From the NCBI GenBank assembly GCA_964019135.1, contig OZ025265.1:21675143-21739142 (forward strand): a stretch of DNA of 64,000 nt. The letters run 5' to 3'. Origin of the DNA: Arenicola marina. Taxonomy: Eukaryota; Annelida; Polychaeta; Arenicolidae. This document shows, piece by piece, positions 22,997-34,073 of this stretch. The translations under genes and the position numbers were made by a program. The first letter of the stretch is position 1. Each line of letters begins with the position of its first letter. The notes beneath the pieces were generated by a model. That model was given only the letters and a program-made list of their open reading frames with translations, was not told the origin of the DNA and did not search any database.

Positions 22997-23713
22997 GATG
23001 TAACTACAGGGTGTGTTAAAGGCATACAGTACTGTATACAACCACATGTGCACTCTAAGACTGCTTCGTAACTACCGTGTAGGTTTAAGATAGAGCACCA
23101 TTCCCTTACTTATACAGTAATATTTCCCCTGGAGACAATTTGAAAATGTCTTGAACGGAGAGGTTGTCTGACTAAGCTTGTTGTATAAGACCATATATAT
23201 TAATAAATTACATGGCGTGATGAACCACTTCGAACCCGCTTCAATCTGCTTTTTTATTAAAGTAAAACGAAGTAGCGGTCTGCATAGACCAAATCTCGTC
23301 GCGCTGTGTTGAATCACGCGTGGATATCTGTGACGTGCGAGATTATGTAATATCTCTACCTGCGAAGCCCGAACATGCATGGCGGGTTGGCTATAATAAT
23401 TCACTTCGTAGAATCTAATGGAAGATGGGCCCGATGAGACAGTAGGGTTCAGTTATGTCATTAATATTCCTTATTATATTGGTTTTACGTAAGACGCTTT
23501 TTGACCTTTGTAGGTCATATCGTGACAATGAGAAGGGTCAAAGCGGAGACGAAGCAAGTCTCCCGGGGTGACCCCCTACTCTACCCTTGCGAACAAAGGA
23601 TATTGATCCTGCACACACATTTTGCTCAGGTGAGGTTCGAACCACGCACCCCCGCAAGCCATCGAAGCTGGTCCATCAGAACACACTCGACAAAGACGGA
23701 ACACGTTTCGGGT
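22997..23713. repeat. Duplicated segment D, copy 2 (downstream of assembly gap)
   Basis: Starts exactly at the first base after the gap and matches 21024-21735. After about 23702 the two copies diverge abruptly. This may be a true tandem duplication, a repeat, or two haplotypes of one locus placed in series. Confidence 0.9.
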
Positions 23714-25240
23714 GGGCAGGTGCTCCAGCTGAGAGAGACTCACCCATAGGGGAGCACAGTGATCCAGGGCGATGCGTTACAAAAAAAACACACACTGACG
23801 GTAAAATATGATTTTACGACAGACTAGTTATCCCCGACTCATTAGACCCCAATTCAAGCCTAAATGATGCGATCTATGGATGAAATGAAGCATTCGAAAT
23901 CGATGACACAGCGTCGGTTGACAAGAGGACTGATTATCTATTATGTGTCCCATTATCATCTCTATGCAAGACGTCGGGCACTTCATGGTAGGTTGGTCGG
24001 GTGCTTGACTCTGATAGCTCGACGAAGACGAAACGATGATAATGAAACCTCAACATTTTCCGCTGCGTTGATATTTGATCGGTCAATTCAGAATTTCGTA
24101 GCAAGTACAAATGCCCCATAATTGGATTGTCAGTAACATGTCAGTGCTCACCTTCACAATGAATGTAGTCAATTGATGTGCTCTCTAATCATGCAGGCAC
24201 TATATCTCATATTAAGCTATTATATTAAGTTATGTTTTTATCGACATATATACATGCAAATCAAGACAACAGTTTGTTAAAGCCGAATATCAGACTTTAA
24301 AGTGATAGCAAGGTATTTATAAACCAAACGTACATACATACGAAAATTGCCTTTTCGTCTTCATAATCCAGAATTTTTATCATCATTTTGACATGGTTCT
24401 TATTCAAAAATCCACCGCCTCGTTAAGTATTGGTTTATTTTGGACCCGGTAATTGCTCGACAAATGTTCCACTTAGCGCTAATTAAGTCTATGGGCCTGG
24501 CTTAAATTTGGCTGATGAATACGGCCCTGTCCCTGGCCTGGATAAGTAAAATTAACGTGAAGGAAATGAAAGATGAGACGGCTCCACATCAGTCATAACT
24601 ATGCATCCCAGTCGACATAGTTCCATTGACAGAAATGTTGTTATGTTCCTGCCTTAATGCTTGGCAATCGACACGTGTGATTTCTATTATTTTCCGCCAG
24701 AATTCCTGATTTCATCCCCTAATATAGGATAGGGTCACGTGACTGGAATGACATTATCCCTTTGCGGTGGCCGTATCAGCATAGGAGGCTGAAGCACAAT
24801 CAAATAAAATGAAAGAATGAAATAGCGGTAGGTACAGAGCCTGATATAGGCGAGTATTGACAAATATGACTTCTTGGCAATTGGAAAACCAAGAGCTTCT
24901 GTCACAGGTGTTGCATTGTATGGACCGCAGATATAGCCAGGTGATAAAACCCTAATGCCAGTCGGTGGAGTGTGTTAAAGGAGGCAACCATATTAGCCCT
25001 TGTAGCTGGCCAAATTGCTTATTTGCTATCCGTGCGTCAACCCTCTAAAGCGCAGATTTTTCAGACGCCCCAGTAGGTCGCAATTATTTGTTGAAGTGGC
25101 CGCCTGTCGAGGAAGCCAGGCTTTCCGGGCCACAGCCCTCTTTGTAGGCGGGGCTGGCGTTAGCTAATCAGAGAGCGAGTCCCAAAGCGGCAGTGACGAG
25201 AAAGGTGCAGTTTTCCCAACTTTGCCCATACGTACCACGT
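23714..25240. other. Gene-free stretch
   Basis: Unique-looking sequence with chance open frames only. No exon with convincing splice sites, no RNA gene and no repeat was recognised. Confidence 0.4.
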
Positions 25241-25253
25241 GCATGGTCACCCA

Positions 25254-25282
25254 TGACGTCACGCTCAGAGGAAAGATGGCGC
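25254..25282 (+). promoter_or_regulatory. Possible promoter element: CRE-like and YY1-like motifs
   Basis: TGACGTCA (a perfect CRE palindrome, near 25255) is followed after about 12 bases by GAAAGATGGCGCGG, which fits the YY1 motif AAGATGGC. In animals this pairing is common at CpG-type promoters and start regions. The ATG within it opens only a 17-codon frame, so no gene follows directly. Weak evidence; it may be chance. Confidence 0.2.
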
Positions 25283-25589
25283 GGCGCTTGAATTTACTAC
25301 GGACAGGATTGAAAATTTATTTATTTTAGCCGTTTGAGATGTGTCGTGTTTTGCAAAGTTGCGTTCCGGACCGAAACATCACCAAGGCTTCCCGATTATA
25401 ATAACGTATTTACTCGCTTCAATGGCCATCTGTACATTGGTTGGTACCCAAATGGCCCGTCTTCGCCTTCGACTAAACACGCTGTGCATCAGAAGAGGAA
25501 TAGAGAATGTCCATTTGTATCATGATTGCTAGCGGGTCAACCCCGAACCCTAATAGGCAAGCCATTGCGGGCTATTGTCCAGTGCGATC
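25283..25589. other. Short gene-free stretch
   Basis: Two overlapping 63-codon frames occur (25334-25532) with no recognisable domain and no support for either. Confidence 0.35.
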
Positions 25590-25800
25590 TGCTCATGCCA
25601 GCCGCAGCGGCCGTTATGTGGTTCGAATCCCACCTTTGCGATTAAATACCTATATTTTTGCAGGTTAAAGACCCCATGTTGTTTTTCGCAAAGAGTAGGG
25701 GTTTATTCCGTTAGACATGGTTCCTCTTTACCCTGATCATTCCCACCGTCGCGATATGATCTACAGAGGTAATAGCGTCCAGTTCAAACGTAACTCAACT
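25590..25800 (+). mobile_element. Old, decayed SINE family A copy
   Basis: A B-box-like GGTTCGAATCCC near 25621 is followed by GCAAAGAGTAGGGGTTTATT, AGACATGGTTCCTC and CGTCGCGATATGATC, in the same order as the SINE body (CGTAAAGAGTAGGGGGTTACC, GGAGACATGGCTCC, GACGCGATATGACC). The A-box half is not recognisable. Divergence is much greater than in the other copies. Confidence 0.65.
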
Positions 25801-26225
25801 AACTTTATATTGTTGGAACAGTAACGCTCTCACTTGAGTAAAATTGTGGCTATAAGACTAGAAACCTGTTTAAGTCAGATATATACGCCATTTCAATGTT
25901 TGAGAAAGTCTAGTTTCTCTTAAATGAAATGGCGTTTCCTAGCATAATAACCTGGGTCTTTTTTGTTTTGGTCCAACTTCCATGTTAGATCCCACGGAAT
26001 GGATTATGTTAGTAACTGGTAGACGGGAATCAAATGTCAGTTTTGTTGGCATGGTGAGGCCAACGATGATAACGCAGCTTGCGGAACGCCACCATGCGGC
26101 AGAGATTCAACCCCGGGAAACACCGCCGCCATCTTGAAATATATGCACGACGTCTTTCGTGACTTGGGAATATCGACTCTTTCGATTGGAGGAGGCTCTT
26201 TGACACGTGACCATTCGCTACAGGG

Positions 26226-26470
26226 TCGCGGAGGTGGGGGTTGAGGGGAGGCGAGGTGGGGGATCGTTGGGTGGGTATGTGTGTGTGTGGGGGGGGGGGG
26301 GCATAGAGGTTCAAAGGAGAGACAGGAGGGCGCAATGTAAAGTGTAGAGTAGTATGCCGGGGGTGGGGCGGGGGGTTGTGTCGTTGGGTGGGTATATGTG
26401 TGTGGGGTGGGGTTGGTTCAAAGGAGAGGCAGGACGGCGCAGTGTAGAATGTAGAGTTGGATGTGGAGGG
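26226..26470. repeat. G-rich tandem duplication, two units of about 115 bp
   Basis: CGTTGGGTGGGTATGTGTG at 26262 recurs as CGTTGGGTGGGTATATGTG near 26381. Each is followed by a G run and GTTCAAAGGAGAG(A/G)CAGGA, then a GTAGAGT end. Minus-strand frames read Pro-rich and are low complexity. Confidence 0.8.
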
Positions 26471-27534
26471 GGGTTAATCGACATCATTCTCCAATGAAGG
26501 ACATTGTCTTGACAGGTTGATTTCGAGTGGTCGGTCCAGATCTGGCCAAGGCCTTCTTCCTCTCCTCCTTCAGTCGTGGTCTGACCTCCACGTCTTCCGG
26601 TGACACCCTCAGCTAGAGCGATATCAAGATGCTCGACAAATTCTTTAATTGTCTTTTCTCGTCCGCTTGTCATCTCTACGTTATCGGTCCCCCAAGACAG
26701 CAGCTCCGTGGATGTATGCCCCGCTGTAACCTTCCCATATTGCGGGAGAGGTGTGTGGGGGGGGGGGGGGACTGCGTGTACTGACTGCTGGCAGAGGCAA
26801 ACGTTAGCACATCGGTAAGATCCAGGGTTGGTGCTGCTCCGTTTGCCAGATCCAGATATATGTTACGTACCCCCCTAAGATTAGCCATCCGCAAATCATT
26901 GCACCACTTAAGAATCGAGATATTTTGTTTCCATCACACCCGATAGGCTATGTCAGTGCTTAAGAATATGACCGCCTCCTCCAACCGCCTCTTCCGCTCC
27001 CCCCCCCCACCCCCCCTCGTTGATACCCTGGATCATTGTACCTGATCTATATATATATATATATCACCCCAATGATCAATCTATCCGTCCACTTATAACC
27101 TACAGTGATTGCTGACTAACGGCGAATCGAACCACAATGACATCTTCGAGTGGATGTAACTATGGCGTCCTGTCGAAAGTCGGTGCGCGCCGCGTGTTCT
27201 CAACAGCAGTCTACGGTATAGATGTATCATACCAGGGGGCGCCTGTGGCTTATGAAACAGATCAATGCAATCCGTGGATGATGGACGTATAACGGCAGTA
27301 TTGGACAACCCCAGGTCAGTTAGGTACAGATGAACCATACCAGGGAGCATCTATGGCTTATGAAGCAGGTCAATGCAGGTCTGAATGATGGGCATATGAC
27401 GGAAGTATTAGATAAGACAAGATGAAAAAGTTTTGTTTAACGTCTGTATATAAAAGTCAATTTACAATAAACATGAACACAAGTTCTATCGACCTCTAAT
27501 GATAAAATGACATGAGGTGATTATGTAATGTGAT
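26471..27534. other. Gene-free stretch
   Basis: Includes a G run near 26756-26770, a C run near 27001 and (TA)n near 27049-27064. A segment CATACCAGGG(G/A)GC.TTATGAA(A/G)CAG occurs twice (27228-27262 and 27337-27370), a weak direct repeat. No gene. Confidence 0.45.
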
Positions 27535-27697
27535 AATAATATAATATAATATAATATAATATAATATAATATAATATAATATAATATAATATAATATAAT
27601 ATAATATAATATAATATAATATAATATAATATAATATAATATAATATAATATAATATAATATAATATAATATAATATAATATAATATAATATAATTT
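27535..27697. repeat. (ATAAT)n pentanucleotide microsatellite
   Basis: About 31 uninterrupted copies of the pentamer ATAAT. The period of five keeps the minus-strand frame open (Ile/Leu/Tyr periodic), which is an artefact. The long pure run should be highly polymorphic in length. Confidence 0.98.
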
Positions 27698-28191
27698 AAT
27701 AACAATAATATAACAAGCATTCCATCAGCTCTTTAAACATATTAATCCTTCCACCTTAGCTATGTTGCACAATGTGTACGAATTGCAGGCACACAAAAAC
27801 ACGTGACGTTGACAGCATTGTTTGGAATTCTTTCGCAGATTTGTTGAACTGTGTTTCCTTGTTGAGTATATTCCATATAACTTGCTGCTTTGATACTTCA
27901 CTGAATACTGGTCATAAGCTGTTGTTTTAAGCACACACGCATAGTTTTTCAACACATAATTTGGGTAACTACGTATAGTCGAAACTACATATAGTCCAGT
28001 TATTATGCAGGTAATAATATATATAGGGGACCTCCAAGGATACCCCGAGACGCAAAAATTGCTTGATGATAAATGCAAAAGCTGCCTTTCAATATATTTG
28101 ACTCTCATCTTTTAACATAATTTATCTCTCAGTAGCGTGACATAAATTTGTAGTGTGTGACACCTAGATACATGAGATCAAGTAATTCCAT
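27698..28191. other. Gene-free stretch
   Basis: A minus-strand frame of 127 codons (27725-28108) has no recognisable domain and ordinary AT-rich composition. I do not call it a gene. Confidence 0.4.
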
Positions 28192-28192
28192 T

Positions 28193-28373
28193 GACACACA
28201 GGGGCGGATCTAGGAATGTGCCAAGGGGGGGGGGGGGGGGGAGGGTTGCTCTCTGAAGACTTGGAATTTTAACATGTATGTTAACATGTATGTTGTATGT
28301 TATGGTTCCCAAGGGTGGGGGGTGCAACCCCCCTAACCCCCCCCCCCCCCCCAAGATCCGCCAATGGACACAC
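28193..28373. mobile_element. hAT-like MITE, copy 3, with short target duplication
   Basis: The element occupies about 28200-28366, with left end AGGGGCGGATCTAGG and right end CCAAGATCCGCCAAT. GACACAC flanks both sides (28193-28199 and 28367-28373), seven bases and eight with one mismatch. That fits the 8-bp target duplication of hAT transposons. Long G and C homopolymers lie inside near each end. Confidence 0.8.
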
Positions 28374-30162
28374 TCTCTATAATTTATGATGATTAATACT
28401 TTATGACACCGCAATAACTGAGGACTGCGGAGGCAAGCGCCAGCGGGTGGGGCGCGGGGGATGGGGGTGTCCGTATATACGAGGTATGCGATTCCTTTCA
28501 TGGTAATATGTTGGTGTTATGGCAAGCCAATTGATTATGGCTGGGAGGGGTGGGAGAGGAGGTGAGATGGAAGGGGGTATTAAACCCTGTTTAATGACAC
28601 CCCATGTACCGAGAAGAGAGGTGTGGATGTCGGTATAATACTTTAACACCGAACCCGATATCAGGCTATCCATTATGTATGAGCTTTATGCCTCGGCGCA
28701 TCGTGCTAATCAACTCCAACATTTTTTTAGGCTCTGTTTTCTCTCTAGTTCTGAATGGCTGGCTCATTTTGCCACAGACTCATAGCAGTTGCTTTGTTGT
28801 TCTGCGCAATTACCTGCGATAGAATCACAGCAGGCAGGTCTGGAAAACACAGAAAAAATGTTTTTAATCTCATCTCATCTCATCTGTGGACGCTGAGACT
28901 GCCTGGTATCACGTCACTGCTCATTCAACCAGGGAACCAGCTGGACTGGTAGCGGAGTGTAATAGGACATGAAAATTAACGTATTGGGTTCTGGTATAAA
29001 TATATATACATTTGAATAACGATGTCATGGGTTATAACGTCTCACCTAGAAAGATTTTCGTGTCAAACTCTTACCCCCTGTTTTTCTCGTCATTCCCACA
29101 ATAAAAACGTTCCTCAGTCTCATGTCAACAGAAAATGTAGGGTTAGTAAGGTGCTTAGAAAGGTGCTTACAAATGTGCCGGTGTTTGTGTTTAATACGTT
29201 CAAACATCATAGCCTACTCTGCTGATGCATACATAAATGCACATTATATATATATATACTAGTCGTGCACATATTTTGGGCACGCGGCCCGTTGAAGTGC
29301 AAAAAATGTAACACTATTTCATATTTCTAAATTTTATTTTTTTTGATACTTAAAACTCAATTTATCTGCGGATATTTGGCGCAGATCTACTTCCGGAAGA
29401 GAATAATATGTCGTGGAATATAACGTCTTTCCCAGTACACTAGCATTGGTAGATCTATTTTGTTGTCAAATACAGAGGCGTTGAAAATTTTAAATATTTT
29501 TACTGTTAAGCAACTTATTAATCTCACGTATGTAAAAATAGGCACAAAACAGACTACAATCCCATATCATCGCCTTAACATGTTATATTGCTCTTCACAA
29601 GTGTATCATGGCAATGTACTTCTGCAACAAATATGCCGCCATTGCCAGATTTTGATAATCGCATCAAGTGACATTTATGAATCTTACACATTAGATGGCC
29701 ACAGTAACAGTTACAAAACTGAGCATTATGCCTATTTATTACAGTGCCGCCAATTTCCTATCAGTCAGATAATGTGTGCGGACGGTTTTTCCGAAATAGT
29801 TCGCTAAATCATAATGCAAGTAAAAAAATTCTATTTGACCAGCTTTAACTTCAGGTAAGCGATGCGGGGTGTCTGATACCGTAGCATTGCGTAGCAGTAT
29901 GTGTCAAGCTAGATATTACGTACCAGTTTAACGAAATATAAAAATAAGGGATTGAAATATGGATCTTTATAGCCACGATGGATGCTAACTTCAGTCGTAA
30001 AAGTGGCATCATAGAACTATTACTGGATAGAAATGAGCCATATCTTCTTACGTAACAGCTGCTATATATGTTCGGCAGGGACGTCTATGATGCGCCAACG
30101 CTCGGACGACACAGCCGTAATGCCCGGGTGTCAGACTACGTGTGTCATCGATGGGTTGGCAA
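28374..30162. other. Gene-free stretch
   Basis: AT-rich sequence with a short (TA)n near 29250. One plus-strand frame (about 29460-29807, TTG-initiated) carries a Cys-x2-Cys and a later His/Cys cluster, discussed in the findings. No splice-supported gene was recognised. Confidence 0.4.
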
Positions 30163-30366
30163 TTTGTATATTCAGGACGCTTTAACCACTTTTGGCCATA
30201 CCGCCTCAATTGCGAAGAAGGACATGGCAATCTTTATCATGCGATCACACAAACATGGCCACAGCGGAGCTCGAACCACCGATCCACGTGCCGTTAGGCT
30301 CTCAGGTGGCCAGAGCACTCAAGGCGATCGCTCTATCCCACTGATCTACTGGGCCGGCCCCCGCGT
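30163..30366 (-). mobile_element. SINE family A, minus strand
   Basis: Read on the minus strand it has GGCCGGCCCAGTAGATCAGTGGGA (A-box region, near 30345), a B box GGTTCGAGCTCCG near 30265, and the body through GTGGTTAAAGCGTCCTGAAT. The A box reads TAGATCAGTGGG, one base off TAGCTCAGTGGG. It is joined directly to the body of the next SINE at about 30366. Confidence 0.85.
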
Positions 30367-30868
30367 CAATGGGAAGAGGAAGGGAGAGTGAAGCCATGTC
30401 CCCAGGGATAACCCCCTACCTTTATCGAAGAAGGACATCGAACTCGAACCACCGATCCACGTGCCGTTAGGCTCTCAGGTGGCCAGAGCACTCAAGGGGA
30501 GCGCTCTAACCCACTGAGCTCTCAGGTGGCCAGAGCACTCAAAGCGACCGCTCTAACCCACTGAGCTCTCAGGTGGCCAGAGCACTCAAAGCGACCGCTC
30601 TAACCCACTGAGCTCTCAGGTGGCCAGAGCACTCAAGGCGAGCGCTATAACCCACTGAGCTCTCAGGTGGCCCGAGCACTCAAGGGGGAGCGCTCTAACC
30701 CACTGATCTCTCAGGTGGCCAGAGCACTCAAGGGGGAGCGCTCTAACCCACTGAGCTCTCAGGTGGCCAGAGCACTCAAGGGGGAGCGCTCTAACCCACT
30801 GAGCTCTCAGGTGGCCAGAGCACTCAAGGCGAGCGCTCTAACCCACTGAGCTACCGGGCCGGCCCCGA
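30367..30868 (-). mobile_element. SINE family A with eightfold-amplified tRNA head
   Basis: On the minus strand the element starts at about 30866 with GGGGCCGGCCCGGTAGCTCAGTGGG. The roughly 47-bp head section is then repeated eight times before the B box and a truncated body. The body stops at CATTGACGCG, where the head of the adjacent SINE begins. The two SINEs therefore form a head-to-tail dimer, or one inserted into the other. Intervening open frames in the repeats are artefacts. Confidence 0.85.
30471..30849 (-). repeat. 47/48-bp minisatellite inside a SINE, eight units
   Basis: Each unit reads GCTCTCAGGTGGCCAGAGCA then CTCAAGG.GAGCGCTCTAACCCACTGA on the plus strand. On the minus strand each unit contains CTCAGTGGGTTAGAGCGCT, most of an RNA polymerase III A box. 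Units differ by single substitutions and an extra G (47 versus 48 bp). Confidence 0.95.
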
Positions 30869-31194
30869 CAAGTCTCTGAGAGGCAGAACACTCAAGGCGG
30901 TTATCGACGGGACGAGATGCTCCGGTAATATCGCCACAGGTGCGTCAGACAGAGCGGACGAATGCAGGATAAGCCTGAGACACAAAGCTTGGCTGGCTCC
31001 ATACGCCGCACTCCACACAGTCCGCGCCCGCCTTGAGGGACATGAGACTGGTATCGAAAATATTGACCATGCATTACCTGGGGACCACTTAGATTGTGGA
31101 TCTTTCTGTTGTAGAAAATTAAAGGTACCAGCTCTGGTCAAGTGGGATAGCAGCAGCAGATATTTGAACGCAACGACCGAACACCAAACATTTC
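30869..31194. other. Gene-free stretch
   Basis: One minus-strand frame of 96 codons overlaps it, with no recognisable domain. Confidence 0.4.
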
Positions 31195-31347
31195 ATCGCG
31201 GTTGGTTTTCATAATTTTTACATTGGCTTTCATTAATTTTTATTGGTTTTCAATGGTTTTCATTGGATTGATTTTCCATGGTTTTAATTGGATTGGTGTT
31301 TAATGGTTTAGATCGGATTGGTTTTCCATAGTTTTAATTGGATTGGT
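31195..31347. repeat. TTGG/TTTT-rich degenerate array, left part
   Basis: Imperfect units such as ATTGGTTTTCAATGGTTTTC and TTTTAATTGGATTGGT. The same array resumes at 34074-34255 on the other side of the LINE, so the LINE interrupts one original array. Confidence 0.85.
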
Positions 31348-31428
31348 AGGTAGGTAGGTAGTTTTTTTGTCAAAAAGGCCATCAGGCCCATGGGACATAA
31401 CAATGAACATAAATACATTTGTCACAAA

Positions 31429-32225
31429 CTAATACATTTTCCTTGTTCTTAAATTTACGGCTGCGCACCGACACGTTTTTTCCAAAGTGTGCACAAACAT
31501 CGCTAATTTTCTTAGGCTAAACATATCTCCACTTGACATCAACATAATAAAGTTCGCGTATGTTGGGGGATTCCAAAAAGCGTTATCTATATGTAAAAGT
31601 CTGATATCCATAAACTTCGGGCAACACAATAACACGTGGTACTCATCTTCTATAACAACGACATGTCTTACAGCACAGTATTTACAAATTCTGTTTTCAA
31701 GTAACGTTCCATCACGGCGACCTAATTCGATAGAAAGGCTATGAGCTGAGCATCTAAACGCGAAAGAGAGTTTAGCAACATTTACTCTGAGTAAATATAC
31801 TTCAAAGGAGAATTGTTCCTTAAATGCACAAAATACACTAAGGCGACTTTGATCCCTAACCTTCATAAGCCACTCTTCAATAAAACGGGTTTCTAATCTC
31901 TGGTTTAGCTCAGCAATAAATAGACTTTCGTCATATACTGATTGGTTTATCCATACATCATTAAAATCATATTTAGACAACAGAGCCTTCACTGAGCTAG
32001 CCCAGGATGATCTACTTTGATTTTCAAATTCTTTAAGCATGTTATAACAGCTTTTGGCATACCTATTATTTGGCATCCGTAATATCTTTAACCAGTACTT
32101 AATACGCTTAACATTGTAAATTTTTGCTAAGGGTAACCTGCCACATTTCTCTAATGCGGCGGCGTCCGATGTTGACCTGGGCAGTCCCAATAAGCTCTTA
32201 CAAAACCTAGCTTGGACTTTCTCGA
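31429..32225 (-). pseudogene. LINE ORF2 C-terminal fragment with Cys/His motif
   Basis: This continues the same LINE protein in another frame. It opens with a LLGLPRSTSDAA-type segment followed by GRLPL, commonly found after the RT thumb in CR1-like and L2-like elements. Further on, ICKYC and EDEYHVLLCC form the C-x2-C...H...C pattern typical of LINE C-termini, a probable zinc-binding fold. A stop at 31429 ends it about 80 bases from the 3' tail, so the C-terminus is probably native. One indel separates it from the RT fragment. Confidence 0.88.
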
Positions 32226-34073
32226 TTCCTTATACACTTGATAACCCCAGATTTCGGCTCCATACCTGAGAATTGGCACGATAATTCTATCAAACAAAGT
32301 AAATGCAGCTTCTATAGGTAGACCGTTAAGTTTCTTATCAAGCTTGTAGATAGAGGCCAATGCTCTGTTGGCTTGACCAGTCAGTGCAGAAACAGCTTTC
32401 GACCATCTAAGTGTGCTAGTTAATACCAGGCCTAAATATTTATACGACGATACAACTTTTAGCCGTTCACCATCGAAAAACCATCGTTCATTTGCTTTAA
32501 CTATTGCTTCTCTCCGAAATACCATTACTCGCGTTTTGTTCATATTCACTTTTAAACTCCACTTCTTACAATATGCCTCTAAGATATTTATCGTTTGCTG
32601 CAGACGTCCTACAGTATCCGCGCAGTTTGCTAAGTCATCGGCAAACATGAGTGACATTATGTTTGGGGCATCATTGCTTACGTAGATACCTGGGCAGTTA
32701 GAATTTGATAACATGGATAAATACTCTTCTATATATAAAGCAAACAGCAAGGGACTTAACATACAACCCTGTCGTGTTCCTATTTTACACTGAAAATAGT
32801 TTGTCAAACTAGAATGAGTCTTAATACACGATTTCAAGTTAGCGTACATATCGCGAATAACCGTCATTATATTACCATGAATACCTTTACCTAGTAGACT
32901 AAACCATAACAGACTATGAGGTATGCTGTCGAACGCCTTTGAAAAATCAATAAATAGGATATAACATCTGCCTTTCTCTTTCGTTACATACTTTTGAATT
33001 ATGGACTGCAAGACAAATATTTGATCACAAGTCGAATATCCTTTTCGATATCCCGCCTGCTCTTCTGACCGTAGCTCGTTTGGGTCGACCAATATAGTTA
33101 ATCTCTCGTTGATTAATTTAGTGAATAGCTTACTGAGGGCAGACAGTAAGGATATACCTCTATAATTTCCCATGTCAGACCGTGATCCTTTCTTATGTAC
33201 CGGCAATATCAGGGCTTTACACCAGTCTTTCGGAAATTTCCCCGTTTCCAGCATCAGATTAGGCAGTCGAACAAGATATGGTAACAACAGTTCGGCAACC
33301 CCTTTCAGCATTTCATTCGGTATTCCATAGGAACCTGCAGCTTTGCCGTTGAATAAATGTCGTATACAACCTAGTATTTCCTCAGCATCAAAAGCTCTAT
33401 TCAGATGATCTCTTTCCAAACTTCCTTCCTGTTCAACATCACACTTAGTACATACATCATCATGATCAGCTTCCAAAAAAATGGAATTTGTTTTCGCAGT
33501 CGGCACATTTAATAACTTTGCGAAGTATTCTTTCCACTCCTCAGGTTTTATGGTAGAACTACTCCTACTGTTCAATCGCTGGATACAACGCCAATAGGTA
33601 GTACAATCAGTAGAGCTATCTATCAACGACTGCTGTAAGACTCGTGCATGTAGTAGCTTTTTACCTTTACAAAGGTTTTTAAATATTCTCCGAGCTCCCT
33701 TATATTCCTTAAGATGATCTTGCGAATTTGAACCGCGAAAGAGGTCCAGCATATCTAGTTTGTGTTGCTTTGCTCGACTGCAATCTGCATCCCACCACTC
33801 AGGCTGACACTGTTGTACGCTTACTCTCATTATACGCCTGGCTGGTCTACGCATCGCACTCCCACTGAACTGCAGAGTATCGACTATCAGTTTGACAAGC
33901 TCGTCTGTGTTATTTGTATCACAATGTTCATTAAATATGCTTTCAAACTCACTGTCCATAGACTCTGAAACTTGCAAACTAAATTCTTCAGAGAGATCGG
34001 CATTCCATTTAAATATATCGTGAGACTTCAGACCCGTTGTCATGCACACTCCAGTTTCTCTGTCATCCATATC
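32151..34073 (-). pseudogene. LINE ORF2 fragment: reverse transcriptase
   Basis: The open frame extends upstream to 34133, but its first 20 codons come from the flanking TTGG array, so its Met is not the native start. Numbering from that Met, WWDADC is at about 113-118, LPVHKKG at 310-316, YRGISLLS at 324-331, the first catalytic Asp in FIDFSKAFDS at 394-403, QGCMLSPLLF at 455-464, FADD at 497-500 (32634-32645) and YLGLVL at 566-571. All expected RT motifs are therefore present and look intact. The frame leaves the native reading phase near codon 634, and the last 25 or so residues are out of frame. The product would be an RT that copies its own RNA at the target site. It lacks the endonuclease. 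Confidence 0.92.

Larger units (their letters stand above)
31348..34073 (-). mobile_element. 5'-truncated non-LTR retrotransposon (LINE)
   Basis: The insertion is bounded by a perfect 15-bp target-site duplication, TTTAATTGGATTGGT, at 31333-31347 and 34074-34088. On the minus strand it runs from just before the WWDADC region, through a reverse transcriptase and a C-terminal Cys/His domain, to a short 3' end with a (CTAC)n tail at about 31348-31361. The endonuclease domain is missing, as expected of 5' truncation during target-primed reverse transcription. A frameshift breaks the frame near 32222-32240. RT layout and C-terminal features suggest a CR1/L2/Jockey-like clade; this is not resolved. 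Confidence 0.92.

Noticed and set aside
22685-23071. Open frames through the gap
   Set aside because: They are drawn across 200 undetermined bases.
25341-25532. Two overlapping 63-codon plus-strand frames
   Set aside because: Two frames open over the same bases, no domain and no splice support.
27496-27720. Ile/Tyr/Leu repeat frame
   Set aside because: Translation of the ATAAT microsatellite.
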